This document shows, one piece after another, positions 1-11,700 of a stretch of DNA of 64,000 nt; the first letter of the stretch is position 1, and the number at the start of each line of letters is the position of its first letter. The stretch lies in assembly GCA_027574665.1 (NCBI GenBank), contig CM050665.1, positions 1,240,001 through 1,304,000 on the forward strand, in the 5' to 3' direction. Under the pieces are notes generated by a model. That model was not told the origin of the DNA, did not search any database, and was given only the letters and a program-made list of their open reading frames with translations. Source of the DNA: Rhynochetos jubatus (taxonomy: Eukaryota; Chordata; Aves; Eurypygiformes; Rhynochetidae). The translations under genes were made by a program, and so were the position numbers.

Positions 1-2709
1 TGGCGTGACGTGCGAAAGCTCCGCACGGTGTGAGGCGCGTCCCTGAGCAGGACTCTGCTCTCGGTGTTTGCCCGGCAGAGTCTGTGACCCCGAGTCCTCC
101 CAAGTGTCTGGTTTCACTTCCTTCTGGGGGAGTTCTCTCTGGTAACACGTCCCTGGTCCTGCCTGGGGAGCTGCGGTCTGTCTTGCGGAGCTGGGCCCTT
201 CTCGGCACTCGGGCCAGAGCCCCGGCTGTGGCCGTCCCCCGCAACCGCGTCCCACCCTTCCTGGCCCAGGTACGGCGGAGCTAGAGCTCTGCCAGCGCCC
301 GCCTTCCTCCCGGAGACCAGTAGGCATCAGCTTCGCACAGGGCGCGCCGTCAGCCGGTTTTGCACGCGCGCGTGTTGTAGAAGCCAAGTTCAGGACAAAC
401 GGTGTTCAGGGTTCGTCTCCGCTGCGGTTTTCGTTTAAATGGAGCTACGTCTGCCAGCGTCTGGCAGCCGAAGGTCTCTGTCCGTACTATCCCTGTTCGG
501 CGCGTTTCTGGTCCGTGCCTGAGATCTGTAGGAATGGGAAAAGCTGATGAAGCAGGGGAAAAAGCCGTCCCAAGCACTGTCTAGTGAAGTCCATACAACG
601 CCTTTGCTTCCTGCGGCTCCAGCGCCTCTGGGGTTTCAGGCGGTGCCTTGGTGAGCTGCTCCCGGCGCCGGCTGCTTCTCTGAGCTCACCTACGCGGCTC
701 CTGAACTCAGAGCTACGCCCGAGGTTCTTAGCATCCTGCGGCGGGGAGTTCCGCAGGGTAACTGCCTTGTGTGAAAAGGTGCCTAAACGTTCCCTGGAGA
801 GAACTGTAGGAAAGGAGTTGGTCGCTCAGCTCTCGGGGAGGCTACTGGCAAACCCGGCTCCCGTCCTCCCGACCCCGCCAGGAGGCATCAGCACGTCCTG
901 CTTAAAGGCCCGTGTGGTTTGGAGGCCTCCGAGTCACAGAAATGCTCTGTCAGCTCAGTACGAGCGCACGTGCCCTCTGTGCCCCCCGTAGACTTGTCAG
1001 CAGAAGTAACCTGTAATTTCTCACTACAGGTAGTAACATAATTGTATTCCCTTCGCTTAAACACAAGAAGTGAAGTTAATTTTATTCCGGGCAGGTGTGT
1101 CCTGCTGCCTGCTTTGTAATGACTCCGGCAGCTGAAGGAGACTGGGGAAAGCAAAATAATCGCAACCTGCGCTCCCCTGCCAGGTGCCGTGGAAACGAAC
1201 GTTACAGGCCCTCAAACCCGGGCCGCAGACGTGCCTCTCCTTTGCCCTGGCGCGTGTCAGCTCGGTCGGGGGACGTGCGCTCAGGCGCCGCTTTCTCACG
1301 CTCGCGCCGTCGCGGGGAGCCACGCGCCGATGAACCCTCGCCCGGGAGCCTTCGCTGCTGGCAGCGCTTGGTCTTGAATCCGTCAGCCTGAGAGATGCGT
1401 TCCGCAGGAACCCGGGGTCTGGGCAGAGCGCGGGGCTGCTGAGGGGTGTCACGGGGGAGCCTCGGAGCCCGCGCCCTGCCGCGGCGCAGGCGAGGGCGGC
1501 TGGCAGGCGGCACGGAGCGGCGGTTGCTTTCTGACTCCAGTGCAGGTGGTGTAATTGGGTTCTGGCTGTCAGAACCGCCTCGCAGAGCTCGGGTGGGGAG
1601 TTCGGTAGCCCTGTGCTCCAGACGCGAGCGGGGTTTGGTGGCGGTGTGCGCGGCCCGGGGAGGCCAGAGCCGCTGCCCACCGCTGGCCGCCGGGGCAGCG
1701 GTCGGTGCGCGCCGCGCGCCTTCCCCTCTGCGCGGGCTGCTCGGAGGGTTGGCTGGGGGTACCAGCAGTCATCTCCCGGGTGGCTGGGGGGTGTCGGGCA
1801 TGGAAAGCTTTATTTCAAGCGGGTGCTTCGCGGCGCTCTCCCGTCTGGGTGGTGCTGGCGTGCCGTGACCCCCGGTAGCAGGTCGGGGTGGCCGCGCGTA
1901 GCCGGCAGCGGGCACGCTCCCGCGGTCAGGCCGCAGGTAGTCGCGCGTTGGGGGAAGCAGTGGGTGACCAGTGGTGTGGCTTACGCTTCGTGCTTATTGC
2001 TTCCTGCTTTCTCCCCTCTCGGACGGTGGGGTGCACGTAGCTAGCGGCTGAGGAGCTGGCACCGTCAGCTGGCGGGTTCATGGTCGGTCTGTAGGCGAAG
2101 CTGCTGTGGCGGCACGAAGACGCTGGATCCCGTCCTGAATCCCACTTCAGGGATTGATTTATTTTCTTCAAGTTCAGCGTTTTGGTTTCGTTACAATTTT
2201 TTGTTAACGTACTTGGGTGTGGGGGGAACGTTTGAGATGAAGGTTCCGTGGCTGCAGGCTGCTCCCGCCTCACGTCGGTCCGACGGTGACCGGGTGACCC
2301 TCACGCGGGTCTCGGCCGGTCAGTGCGGGACCTTACTGCCATGTGTTTTCGGAGATGCTGATTTTGGGCGAAAGGGCAGACTTCCAGAACGGGGGTGAGC
2401 CCCGCATTGCAAACAGCTGGAGACTGTCCTCGGCGGGTTTGAGCCAGCTGGGTCAAAGCTCCTTACGTGGGGCAGCGTGGAGGGGCAGAGCCAAGTTCCG
2501 CCGACGCCGGCCCGGGCCCACGCACCCACCTCCTCTCCCCTCAGGCAGAGGGTGCTCGCTGCTTGTCACGGAGGCACCTCAAAATCGCTGCTGTTGTGTT
2601 TTGGCTCAAGTGTTGCTCATCCCTTGGGTAATTTGATTAATGTGTTCATCAAAACAATGAAACCCAGAGCCGTGCCCTGACGAGTCTCCTGTTCCCTCTT
2701 CGCCGACAG
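1..2709 (+). other. CTNNBL1: CTNNBL1 intron (3' part) upstream of the first visible exon
   Basis: No stretch here encodes the CTNNBL1 residues that should precede AKMPF, so the previous exon lies outside the window. The block is GC- and CpG-rich around 1200-1900. It ends in a normal acceptor (cgccgacag). No RNA gene or transposon was recognised, and the short open frames in it resemble nothing. Confidence 0.7.
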
Positions 2710-2782
2710 GCCAAGATGCCCTTTGATGCCAACAAGCTGTACTGCAGCGAGGTGCTGGCTATTTTGCTCCAGAATAACGACG
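2710..2782 (+). CDS. CTNNBL1: CTNNBL1 coding exon (first in window)
   Basis: The acceptor is cgccgacag and the donor gtaaga. The exon encodes AKMPFDANKLYCSEVLAILL and then QNND, entering in phase 0 and leaving after the first base of a codon (GAC G|AC). The following intron is only 263 bp, with a long C/T tract before the next acceptor. Confidence 0.95.
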
Positions 2783-5700
2783 GTAAGACGTGCCGCTGGT
2801 ACCAATATTCTGCCGGGGGGGGGTGCCCAGGCTTCTTTCAGCTCACAAAGACACTTCTGCCCCCGGGTTCGCGTTGCCTGTGCTCTCACACACGCATGCG
2901 CCCGCTCGCCCTCTGCAGCTTTCGTGCTCTGTCAAGCCGTATCGATTTTGTTCGCTGATGTATCAGTGTTAGATGGCTGTAAAATCTGACAGTTAGCTTC
3001 ATTTTTCTCTCTCTTTTCCCCCTTCCCCCCCTCCCCTCCGTCTAGACAACAGAGAATTGCTTGGGGAGCTGGACGGGATCGATGTGCTGCTTCAGCAGTT
3101 ATCCGTGAGTAATCGGCGCACGCCCTCGGAGCCGTCAGGAGGCTCGCGGGCTGGGCGGGAGGGTGGAGGGGCTGGGCGTAGCGCTGTCCTGCCGACCCCT
3201 GGGGGCTGGAGCGCAGCAGTGATTTACAGTCAGGGGTGGCGGGGCTCTGAGTAACTTCCACGCCCGCGTGTCGTCCGTGGTCAGGGAGGTTAATCCCTGC
3301 GTTGCAGATGTTCAAGCGGAGGTACGTGGAAGTGAAATGATTCTGTTATAATCACGTGGCGAGTTGGACACGGGCAGGGCTGGAATTTGGCCACCGTCAG
3401 CGCTCTCCGCTCCAAGCACGGGGCTGTGCCGTGCCTACGTTTGAGCCGGCTGAAGGTGACATGTTCTCCCCTCGCTTCTGTTCCTGGAGGCAGCCGTGTC
3501 GATAGGGCAGGTGCTGCAGCGCAGACCCCGTGGGTAGGCCTTGTGCCTGGGAGCTGGGTACCAAGCCTGTCCACATCCTTGGTGCTGCCTTCACCGCGGC
3601 AATCGGTGACTTTGCCCCTCCCTTGGAGGCCCTGCATTGTCCTGTCGCATGTTGGACTGCTGCGCGCCGTACGCAGGCAGGGCCGTAGGCAGGGCTGTAG
3701 GCAGGGCAGCTGTTACAAGAGTGTGGTGCTGCTCTGACGACCGCAGCCTCGTGAGTACCAGATGCTCAGGGCTTGTGGTGTGGGAGGTTCAAGTATTGTC
3801 TACAACAGTGTGGGCCAACTCGGGCCTCCACTGGGGTAACTTTGCTCTCTTTGCCATGCAGGTGTTTAAACGGCACAACCCTGGCACGGCAGAAGAACAG
3901 GAGATGATGGAGAACCTCTTTGACTCCCTTTGCTCCTGCCTCATGCTCAGCTCAAACCGTGACCGCTTCCTGAAGGGCGAGGGTCTCCAGCTGATGAACC
4001 TGATGCTGAGGTACCTCGCCAGCTCTCGGCTTTTCTGCCCTGCTTTGCATGTAGCGACACCCCTTCTGCCTGGATATCTGTGTTTGTCTGGCTTCTGTTC
4101 GTTATTCCCGGCGTGCAGCTGGAGCCTCTCAGGCACATAAACTCCACTCTTTGCCCTTAGCTTTGTTTCCTGAGAACTGGGCTCGCTGTGGCAGCTGCTG
4201 GAGGCTGACAGTGCGGGTCCGTGTGGCAGACCCCCAGATACGGGGATGCTGTAGGTCAGGCCGCTAATCCTCTGAGGATTGGGAAGGGCCCTGTGGGGGT
4301 TAGAGAGAACCTTTGGATGTCCCTGGGGAAACCGTTTTTCCCCTTTGTTCAGGATTCAGCGCGATGTGTTTCCTCCGAGCTGGCGAATGTTCGTGGATGC
4401 CGACACAAGCGTTACTCTGTGGAACGGGCACAAGCGTGCGTTTCGTCTTGTGACTCGTGTCGTCACACCGCCGATCTCCGGGGCTCTCTGCTCTTTTACT
4501 TCCACTTCCCAGCCCGGTCCTGAGCCGCCCCCCGCGCAGACTGGCTTCCCGAGCCGGGGCCGGGCGCGGCGGGGGCTGCCTGGCTCTCGCCGGTGAGCTC
4601 GGCTGCGTGCGGCGGCTGGTTAGCAGGCGCCGAGGAGAGATGATGTATTCCTGCAGCGCACGGCTGGGTAATGCGCAGCAGCGGGGAACTGAATAAATAA
4701 CCAAACGTGGATTATTCAGATAGGAACGCTGGGTTTTCTTGGGGCTAATTAAAGAGACGCTCCAGAACTAAGGCCGAGAGGGAAGCCTCCCTCGGCCTCG
4801 AGTACTAAGCCGCTGAGCTAGCCTGGCAGAACTAATTACTTGGAGTTCTGGGGCCGTGTGGGTGGGACTCGGTGTTTGGATTTTTAATAGCTTTTCCCTC
4901 ATTTTGGGCTCTGCAATTTGCCATTCTGTGCACCAGGACCCCAGCTGGAAAATTAGAAGAGGAAAATTTCTCCCTGGATGCATTGCCCCCCCCCAGTCGT
5001 TGTCAGGGGTGCGGGGGGACAGAGCAGGACTCAGCTGCCAGCGGTAGCTGTGGTTGGAGTTTCCAAAACCCCCGTCTTTAGGCGCTTGGGAACCCAACGT
5101 GCTCCGCAGGGATTGGTGAAGTGGCGCTGGGGAAAAGGACAGCTCACGGAATGTGTTCCAGGAGCTTCTGTCGCTCCTGGCCATGGCGTGGACGCGCTGG
5201 CAGGTGATTGTTGGCATTTTTTAAACCCTTCTAGTCTGGTCAGGTAAGCAGAACCTCGCCTGGCTCTTTGAGCAGAGGCTGTGAGGGAGAGCTGGCGGGG
5301 GCTTGTCCCCACAGCGGCTGCCTCCTGGCCCGGCCCTGCCCCACGCTGCGCGTCTCGCGTAGGGAGGGCAGCACGGAGGGAGGGAGCGTCTCGCTTCTAG
5401 CCGTGAGTTCAGGCTGGAGTGGAAGGCGTTAAGCCGGTACCTTTCTTGCTGGTTCATGGTTTTCCTCTTCCGAAGAGCCGCCGGCCGCGCTGTCCGTGGT
5501 GTCGCTGTCGGTTCGTTCCGATACACGGTTTGCTTTTCCTGTCTTAACGCTCCCAGCGGACACAGCGTCAGGATTCTGACACGGGGAGCCACACGTGGAA
5601 CCCGCAGCGCGTGGAACCGGGTACCCAGCACCGGTTGTGCTGGGTAGGTGTGGCATTTCCCCGTCGGAGCTGTGAGCTCGCTTCCAGCGGGCACGGCACA

Positions 5701-8700
5701 ACCGTGGCCGTTACTGCCGGCGTGTGTTACCGCCGTGCTCGGCTCTGCTGCCTCTTGGCACCTCTGGGAAACCGACCGCTTGGGTCTGAGCTCTGGTGCT
5801 GTGTCCGTAGTAGGAGAACGGGTGACATTAGAGTCCAGTCTGTGGAGAGCACGGGGTGTGCTGAAGGTGAAAGCGCTGGTTTGGGGTGCTGGAAACTAGG
5901 GAGTGGGTGCTGGGAGAAGGCGGCTGCGTTAGGAGAAGCCTTGGGCGTGCTCAGCTGCTGCCGTGGGGGTCGGGGCGTGATCGGAGGTAGGAAGCTGTGC
6001 TTTGGTGAGGACAACAGCTTGTTTCTTGGGCTTTCAAACCACCCAGGAATCCCAGAATCCCCGAGTTTGGAAGAGACCTGTCAGATGATCCAGTCCAACC
6101 ACCACCCCAACACTCCCCCACCCACCAGACCGTGTCCTCGAGCGCCGTGTCTACACGCTCCTTGGACGCCGGCAGGGCTGGCGGCTCCACCACTTCCCTG
6201 GGCAGCCTGTTCCAGGCAAGCAGAGTGGTGGAGAACCGGCGCCACCAGGCTTTGGCGTTGGCTTGCTTGGGGTTTTACACGTGTTTTAGCAGCAGGAGGT
6301 GTCAGGTGGCTGTGAATTCTGCGAGGCCTTACCGCCGGGAGCGCTCTTGCCGGGCTCGGTCTTTCCTGGGCGGCCGGGCCCCGGTGAGGGCAGGCTGGCG
6401 TGAGCGGGGCCGGCCCTGAGCGCTGCTCGGGAGCATCATGCCTCGGCCTGGCGTCACCCGCACGATGGACAGCGGGATAGAGATGCCGTTCGGTGCTGAT
6501 TGACCACCTCGCCCACGAGCAGGGCAGAGTGTTTTTCTCTCCTGTCTCAGGCGGCGGGGGGAGAGATGTGTTGTGTTTTGGTTGTGCTTTGGAGGCGGTT
6601 AATCATCGCGCCCAGGTCCCGCAGATGAAAGGACAAACGAGCCAGGTGGGAAGCGTATTGACATGATGGGAGATAGATAAGCTGCGCGAGAATAGAGATA
6701 TCGGGCGTGTATCTCCGTCGCTGTCTCGGGGAACACGGTGTTCTGTATCCAGGGCTGCCCGGCGCATCCAGCCGAGCCTCTCCGGGCGTCGCGGTTGCGC
6801 GCAGCCCCGCGGAGCAGCGTGGCAGCTTTCGGCGCGGCGTTTCCCGGGCTCGGGAGGTGCCCAGAGGCAATAGGAACGCCGGACCGCTCTGTTACACTGA
6901 GCCGTGGACCCATGTGGCCGACGGCGAGAGGTGGGGTGACGGTGGGAACCCCCGTGCACCAGCCCGCGGCCTTGCCCTGCGCGTCCGTGGCCGTGCCCCG
7001 CGCTTGGCGCGGCCTCGGACCCGCGGGACCGGGGGGGCTTGCGGTGGGCGCTGGCAGCGGGGCTTCCCCAGGCAGGGAGCGCCCAGTGGGGTCTGGGGGA
7101 AGGCGGATCCGGCGGCAGCAGGGGGGCGGGGGGGAGTTCGGCAGTGGGACGAGAGCGCAGGGGGATACAATGATGTGATTTGCATCTCGGCAGCAGTGGA
7201 GGCTCGTTCGTTACGGAGGGGCCTTCATCCGAGGGAAGACGGTTTATCCGGGCGGTAGCCGCCAGCGGAAAGCTGATAAATGCCACGTAGAATGAAATGC
7301 AGGCTTTTTTGGGTCAGGAGGCACTTTTTTAGCACAGTCCCTCAGCCTTGCCTTGGGACCTGCGCGCGGTTTACCGTACGCAGCCAGAAGAGAGAAGCCC
7401 AGGCTCGTAACGCCAGTCCCCGCGCGCAGGCTGACAGGAAGCTTATTGCCTTTGCTGTACGATTGTGTTAAGGCTGGGAGGAGACGCGGCCGCTCGCGTC
7501 CCGGGGGATGTGTCAGGAGGATCCTCTGTTGCACGGGAAAAGCGACGCGTGGCTTTCCCGGTTACGAACCGAAGGCGCGTGTGTGCGCGTAGACGAAGGC
7601 GGGGAAGGGGGCACGGCAGCGCGCGTCGCTGGGGCACCACGGTCTCCGTTCCGCAGCTGTTCCGTGGCGTTTCTTGGCCCTTGGAAAAGCGTTTGCTTCT
7701 GTACAGCCCAAACAAGGTGAAAACGGGCAACTGAGCGGCTCCCCAGAGCTTGACCATCGCTCTTCCAGGGTGTGTTTTTTGTGACTGTTAAAATCCTCTT
7801 CTGTTTTCTCGTCCTGCTGTTCCTAATGACCCTGTGGAAACTTACTGTCTCTTTGCTGAATCTTCTGGTTAATTAAACGGAACCGTTTTATGCAGAATTT
7901 TCCCAGGAAACAGTGCTCTGCTTCTGCTGGTGTTTGGGAACGGGAGGTGTGTAATGCTGACGTGGGTGGTCCAGATGACGTCACACAGAGTCACAGCGTG
8001 ATGGGGGTTGGAAGGGGCCTCCAGAGATCATCCACCCCAACCCCCCTGCCAGAGCAGGATCCCCCAGAGCAGATCCCACAGGAACCAGTCCAGGCGGCTT
8101 TGGAAAGGCTCCAGGGAAGGAGACTCCCCCCTCTCTGAGCAGCCTTTCCCAGGGCTCTGGCACCCTCCCAGGGCAGAAGGGTTTCCTCACGTTCAGGGTG
8201 AACCTTCTGTTTGCCAGTTTATGGCCATGGCCCCTCGTCCTGTCCCTGGGCACCCCTGAGAAGAGCCTGGCCCCATCCCCCTGACACACCCCTTTAGATA
8301 TTGATCAGCATTGATCAGACCCCCTCAGCCCCCTCTTCTCCAGCTGAACAGCCCCAGCTCTCCCAGCCTTCCCTCCCACGGAAGGTGCTCCAGGCCCTTC
8401 CCCATCGCAGTGACCCCGCGCTGGGCCCTCCCCAGCAGCTCCTTGTCCCTCTGGAGCAGAGGAGCCCAGCACTGGATGGTAACCCCTCTTCTTTTCGGAA
8501 CAACACATATACCAAAAGAGCTCTGTCGGCTGTAAAGGCATTAAGAGGAGGGAACCGGTGGTTGGCAAATGAAGCTGTAACTCCGAGCTCCCGGGGAAGG
8601 CCGAGGTCGCTCCGTCGGGGGATGCTCACGTATGCTTGTCTCTGAATTAGCGCTGGGCTAAAAGTTACCGCAGTGGGCACAGATGAGACCAAGATAAACT

Positions 8701-11700
8701 GCTTGCCCTCTGGCAGAATAAATATTTCAAATAGAATCAACTCCAGACAGCCCAGTCAAGCAGCTATTGATCTCTAAAAGCCTGAACTTACACCCAATGA
8801 ATATTCCAGAGATCGGCTCTGTGCAACCTTCCTAAATGCTGATCAATATGCAATTACTTCCCCTGAAAACATCTCTCATATTGTCTGGCCGAAGCAGTGC
8901 TTTATTTTTAGCTCCCTGCAGAGGGGAGGGGGCGCTGAGCCACCCCCTTTGCGGGGGTAGAACTGGCGGCCGCACCGGCTGCCGGGGCACGCGGTGCGCT
9001 CAGCGGCCGCTCCGTGCCCATGGGATGCGCCGGGCAGCGCTGGGCGGCGTAGCGTGCTTTTGGGTGAGGGCGCTAGCGTGGGTTTGCGTGTTGCTGGGGG
9101 CGCACCGGGTGCGGTCTCTGAAGGGAAGGGGCTCCCGGCAGCGCTCCGGAGCTTGGCCCAAGCCCGGTGCCGGTGGCCACGGGGCGCGGGTTTGGCTGGC
9201 CCCGCACGGCTGGGCTCAGCGGGCGCGTGCGGGGGCAGCGTGGGTGCTGCTGCCTCCGCAGGGGAGAGGGGAGGGGGCCCAGCCGCGTTGGCACTTGGCT
9301 CCGCACGGACCCTGATCCCGGGGTGAGGGTGTCTGAGCGCCGTAAGCAGCGCGGAGCCGCTGGGGCGTGTGCGAGGAGCGTCGTTCTCGTGCTCCTTCAT
9401 CGAGATCTGAGTCCTGATCTCTACGGTGGGACGGGTTTTGCCTCGTGTACCCGGCCCAGGCTGCCGCCCTGTGCTGGTCTTCGCGAGGTGGGGAAGACGT
9501 AACTTCGGCAGCAGCCAAGAAATGGGGAAATAAAGCCGTAACAATAAAATACATGAAATGCAGTAGAAAGAAAATAGAAAATAAAAAGAAATAGAGGATG
9601 TTAAAGAGAAATAACGGAGAGGGTGTCCTCAGCCACAGTTTGGGAAAGCGTCTCTGTCGGTATGATGCTTTGGCTTGCAGCTCCTGCTTGGAGCTCGTGC
9701 TCAGACGTGTCATCCCTTCCCTGTCGTAGTCACTTCCTCTCCCTGCTGTCCCTTTAAGGTAGCGTGGTCCCCAACAAGTTTAACGTGCCGCCTCCTTGTC
9801 ACAGGGAGAAGAAGATTTCCCGCAGCAGCGCCCTGAAGGTGCTGGACCACGCCATGATCGGCCCGGAGGGCACGGACAACTGCCACAAGTTCGTTGACAT
9901 TCTTGGCCTGAGAACCATCTTCCCGCTCTTCATGAAGTCGCCCAAAAAGATAAAGAAAGTGGGAACGACAGAAAAGGAGCACGAAGGTGGGTGTGCCGGC
10001 AGGTCAGGAGGGGACGGGGAGGTGCGAAGCGTACGGGCAGGGACGGGCGGCACGCCGCCTGCCTCGTCAGCGCGGAGGCTCTGGGGCGCCGGCAGCCTGC
10101 CCGCTCTGTCGGCAGCAGCTCGCCCTGCTCCCTGTGGTACCCGGCGTTCCCGGCGAGCCCCTTCCAAGTGCTGTTCCCCACTTATTTCCCTCCGGTAGGG
10201 TCTGTTGTTTGAAGCTCTGACTCTTTGATGCAAGACTCTTCTGAGAAGAGTAATGAGGCAACTACAGATGTCACCTCAAAGGCGGCGTTTTCGTGGCTCT
10301 GAGCGCTGAAGTGTGACTCGCCGAACGTCAGGCACTGCAGGAATAAACTCCATGCCTTTGAAGTTGGGCTTTTTTTAGCTTTTCTGGTTTTTTCCCTCTC
10401 TCCCCTGGAAAACTCTTAGCGGAAATCTGCTGCGGAGTGTTACTGCAGGGCCTTAGGCTGAACCCTGAACCTGGGGCGGTCCCTCCTGCGCCTGGGAACA
10501 TGGCCTTTCCCACTCTGTTAAGAATTGGCTGCGTCTTGGAAGAAAAGGTAGATCCTGGCGACGGTGAGGTTTTGTGCCGGTTCATCGCTCAGCTCTGCGG
10601 AGGGTGAATGTTGTCACAAGCTGAGAGGTGTGGGTGGGTCTCAGCCTTGCCTGGAGTCCATCCCCAGCTCTTGCAGCAAACCGTGGGAACACGGAAGGAA
10701 ACAGCAACAGAACCGGAGCTCTGAACCCGAACTTCGGTCCTGTCCTGGCAGCTCAGGTGTAACCAGAGGCCCCGGCGTTCCGTGGGGCGCGGGCAGGGAG
10801 GTGCCGTGTCCTGCAGACCTCGCCGGGCGCTGGGCTGGGGCGCGGGGCAGCCCCCTCGTCTGGGCCAGCATCAGAGCCGGCGCTGGGCGTCTGCCCCATC
10901 TCCCTCCTGAGGGAGGCTGCTGAGGAGGAGGAGGGGCAGATCAGCCAGCGGCGTTTCCCCTCGCAGAACGTGCCAGCGCTGAGCGGGCAGCGGCCCGGTT
11001 GTAGAGCACCGGCAGATATCGCCGTGAGGGTGGCGGCTGGGCCAGGGGCTGCCGCAGCTGCGGGGTGGGCTCCGGCCTGGGAGGCGGCGGGTGGCAGCGG
11101 GAATGGGCCGTGCCGTGGGCTGTGCCGGCTTTCCGAGCACGGGCGGAGAGAGGGGCTTGGCTGCGGCCCGGCGATTCGCGCTGCCCTGGCTGGGCTGCGT
11201 TGCGGTGCTCATCTCGGGGACGTCGCGTGGGGCAGGACGGCTGCCGCCTGTTCGGGGGTTTAGGTCTGCGCTCGGCTGACGGGTTGTGGGGCTGTTCTGA
11301 AATCCTCACTGGTGGTATGGAAATAAAGGCGGCTCCGTTCTCACCGGGGGAAAGCTCCAGCCCGAACGGGCTGCCAGCCCTGGAGCCTGACTGCCGCTGC
11401 GGAAAGCCCAGCCCTGGTGAAATGCCCCCGCAGTGGGTGAGGAAGCAAGCAGCCCTGGGGCGGTGACTCTGCCGCCGCCGTCTGTCCCGGCGTCCCCTTG
11501 TCTGCGGGTACCCACGGTGGGGCCCGGGGACGCCCTGGCTGCGGGTGCTGCAGAGACACCCCGCTCCTTGGGCATCCGACGTGCCCTCTCGGAGCACAGA
11601 GTCTTCCGTATGCGTCTGATGGTGATGGGAAAGCATCCCCTTGTCCTTATGGCGTAGCAGCGTTGCTCTTCCCGGAGAGTCCAGGAACGATGTTGATTTG

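Larger units (their letters stand above)
4011..9804 (+). other. CTNNBL1: CTNNBL1 intron, 5.8 kb
   Basis: It contains two antisense CR1 fragments (6044-6250 and 7984-8490), an octamer-bearing islet at about 7165-7345, an AT-rich islet at 8640-8905, and an A-rich stretch at about 9510-9620. No coding exon or RNA gene was seen in the rest. Confidence 0.75.

Noticed and set aside
1200-1900. CpG-rich block near the window start as a separate promoter
   Set aside because: No exon, TATA, or coding start can be tied to it, and similar GC-rich blocks occur throughout these introns.
9510-9620. A-rich stretch before the REKKIS exon as a retroposed poly(A) tail
   Set aside because: There is no upstream retrocopy or target-site duplication that I can see. 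It is a simple A/G-rich intronic run.
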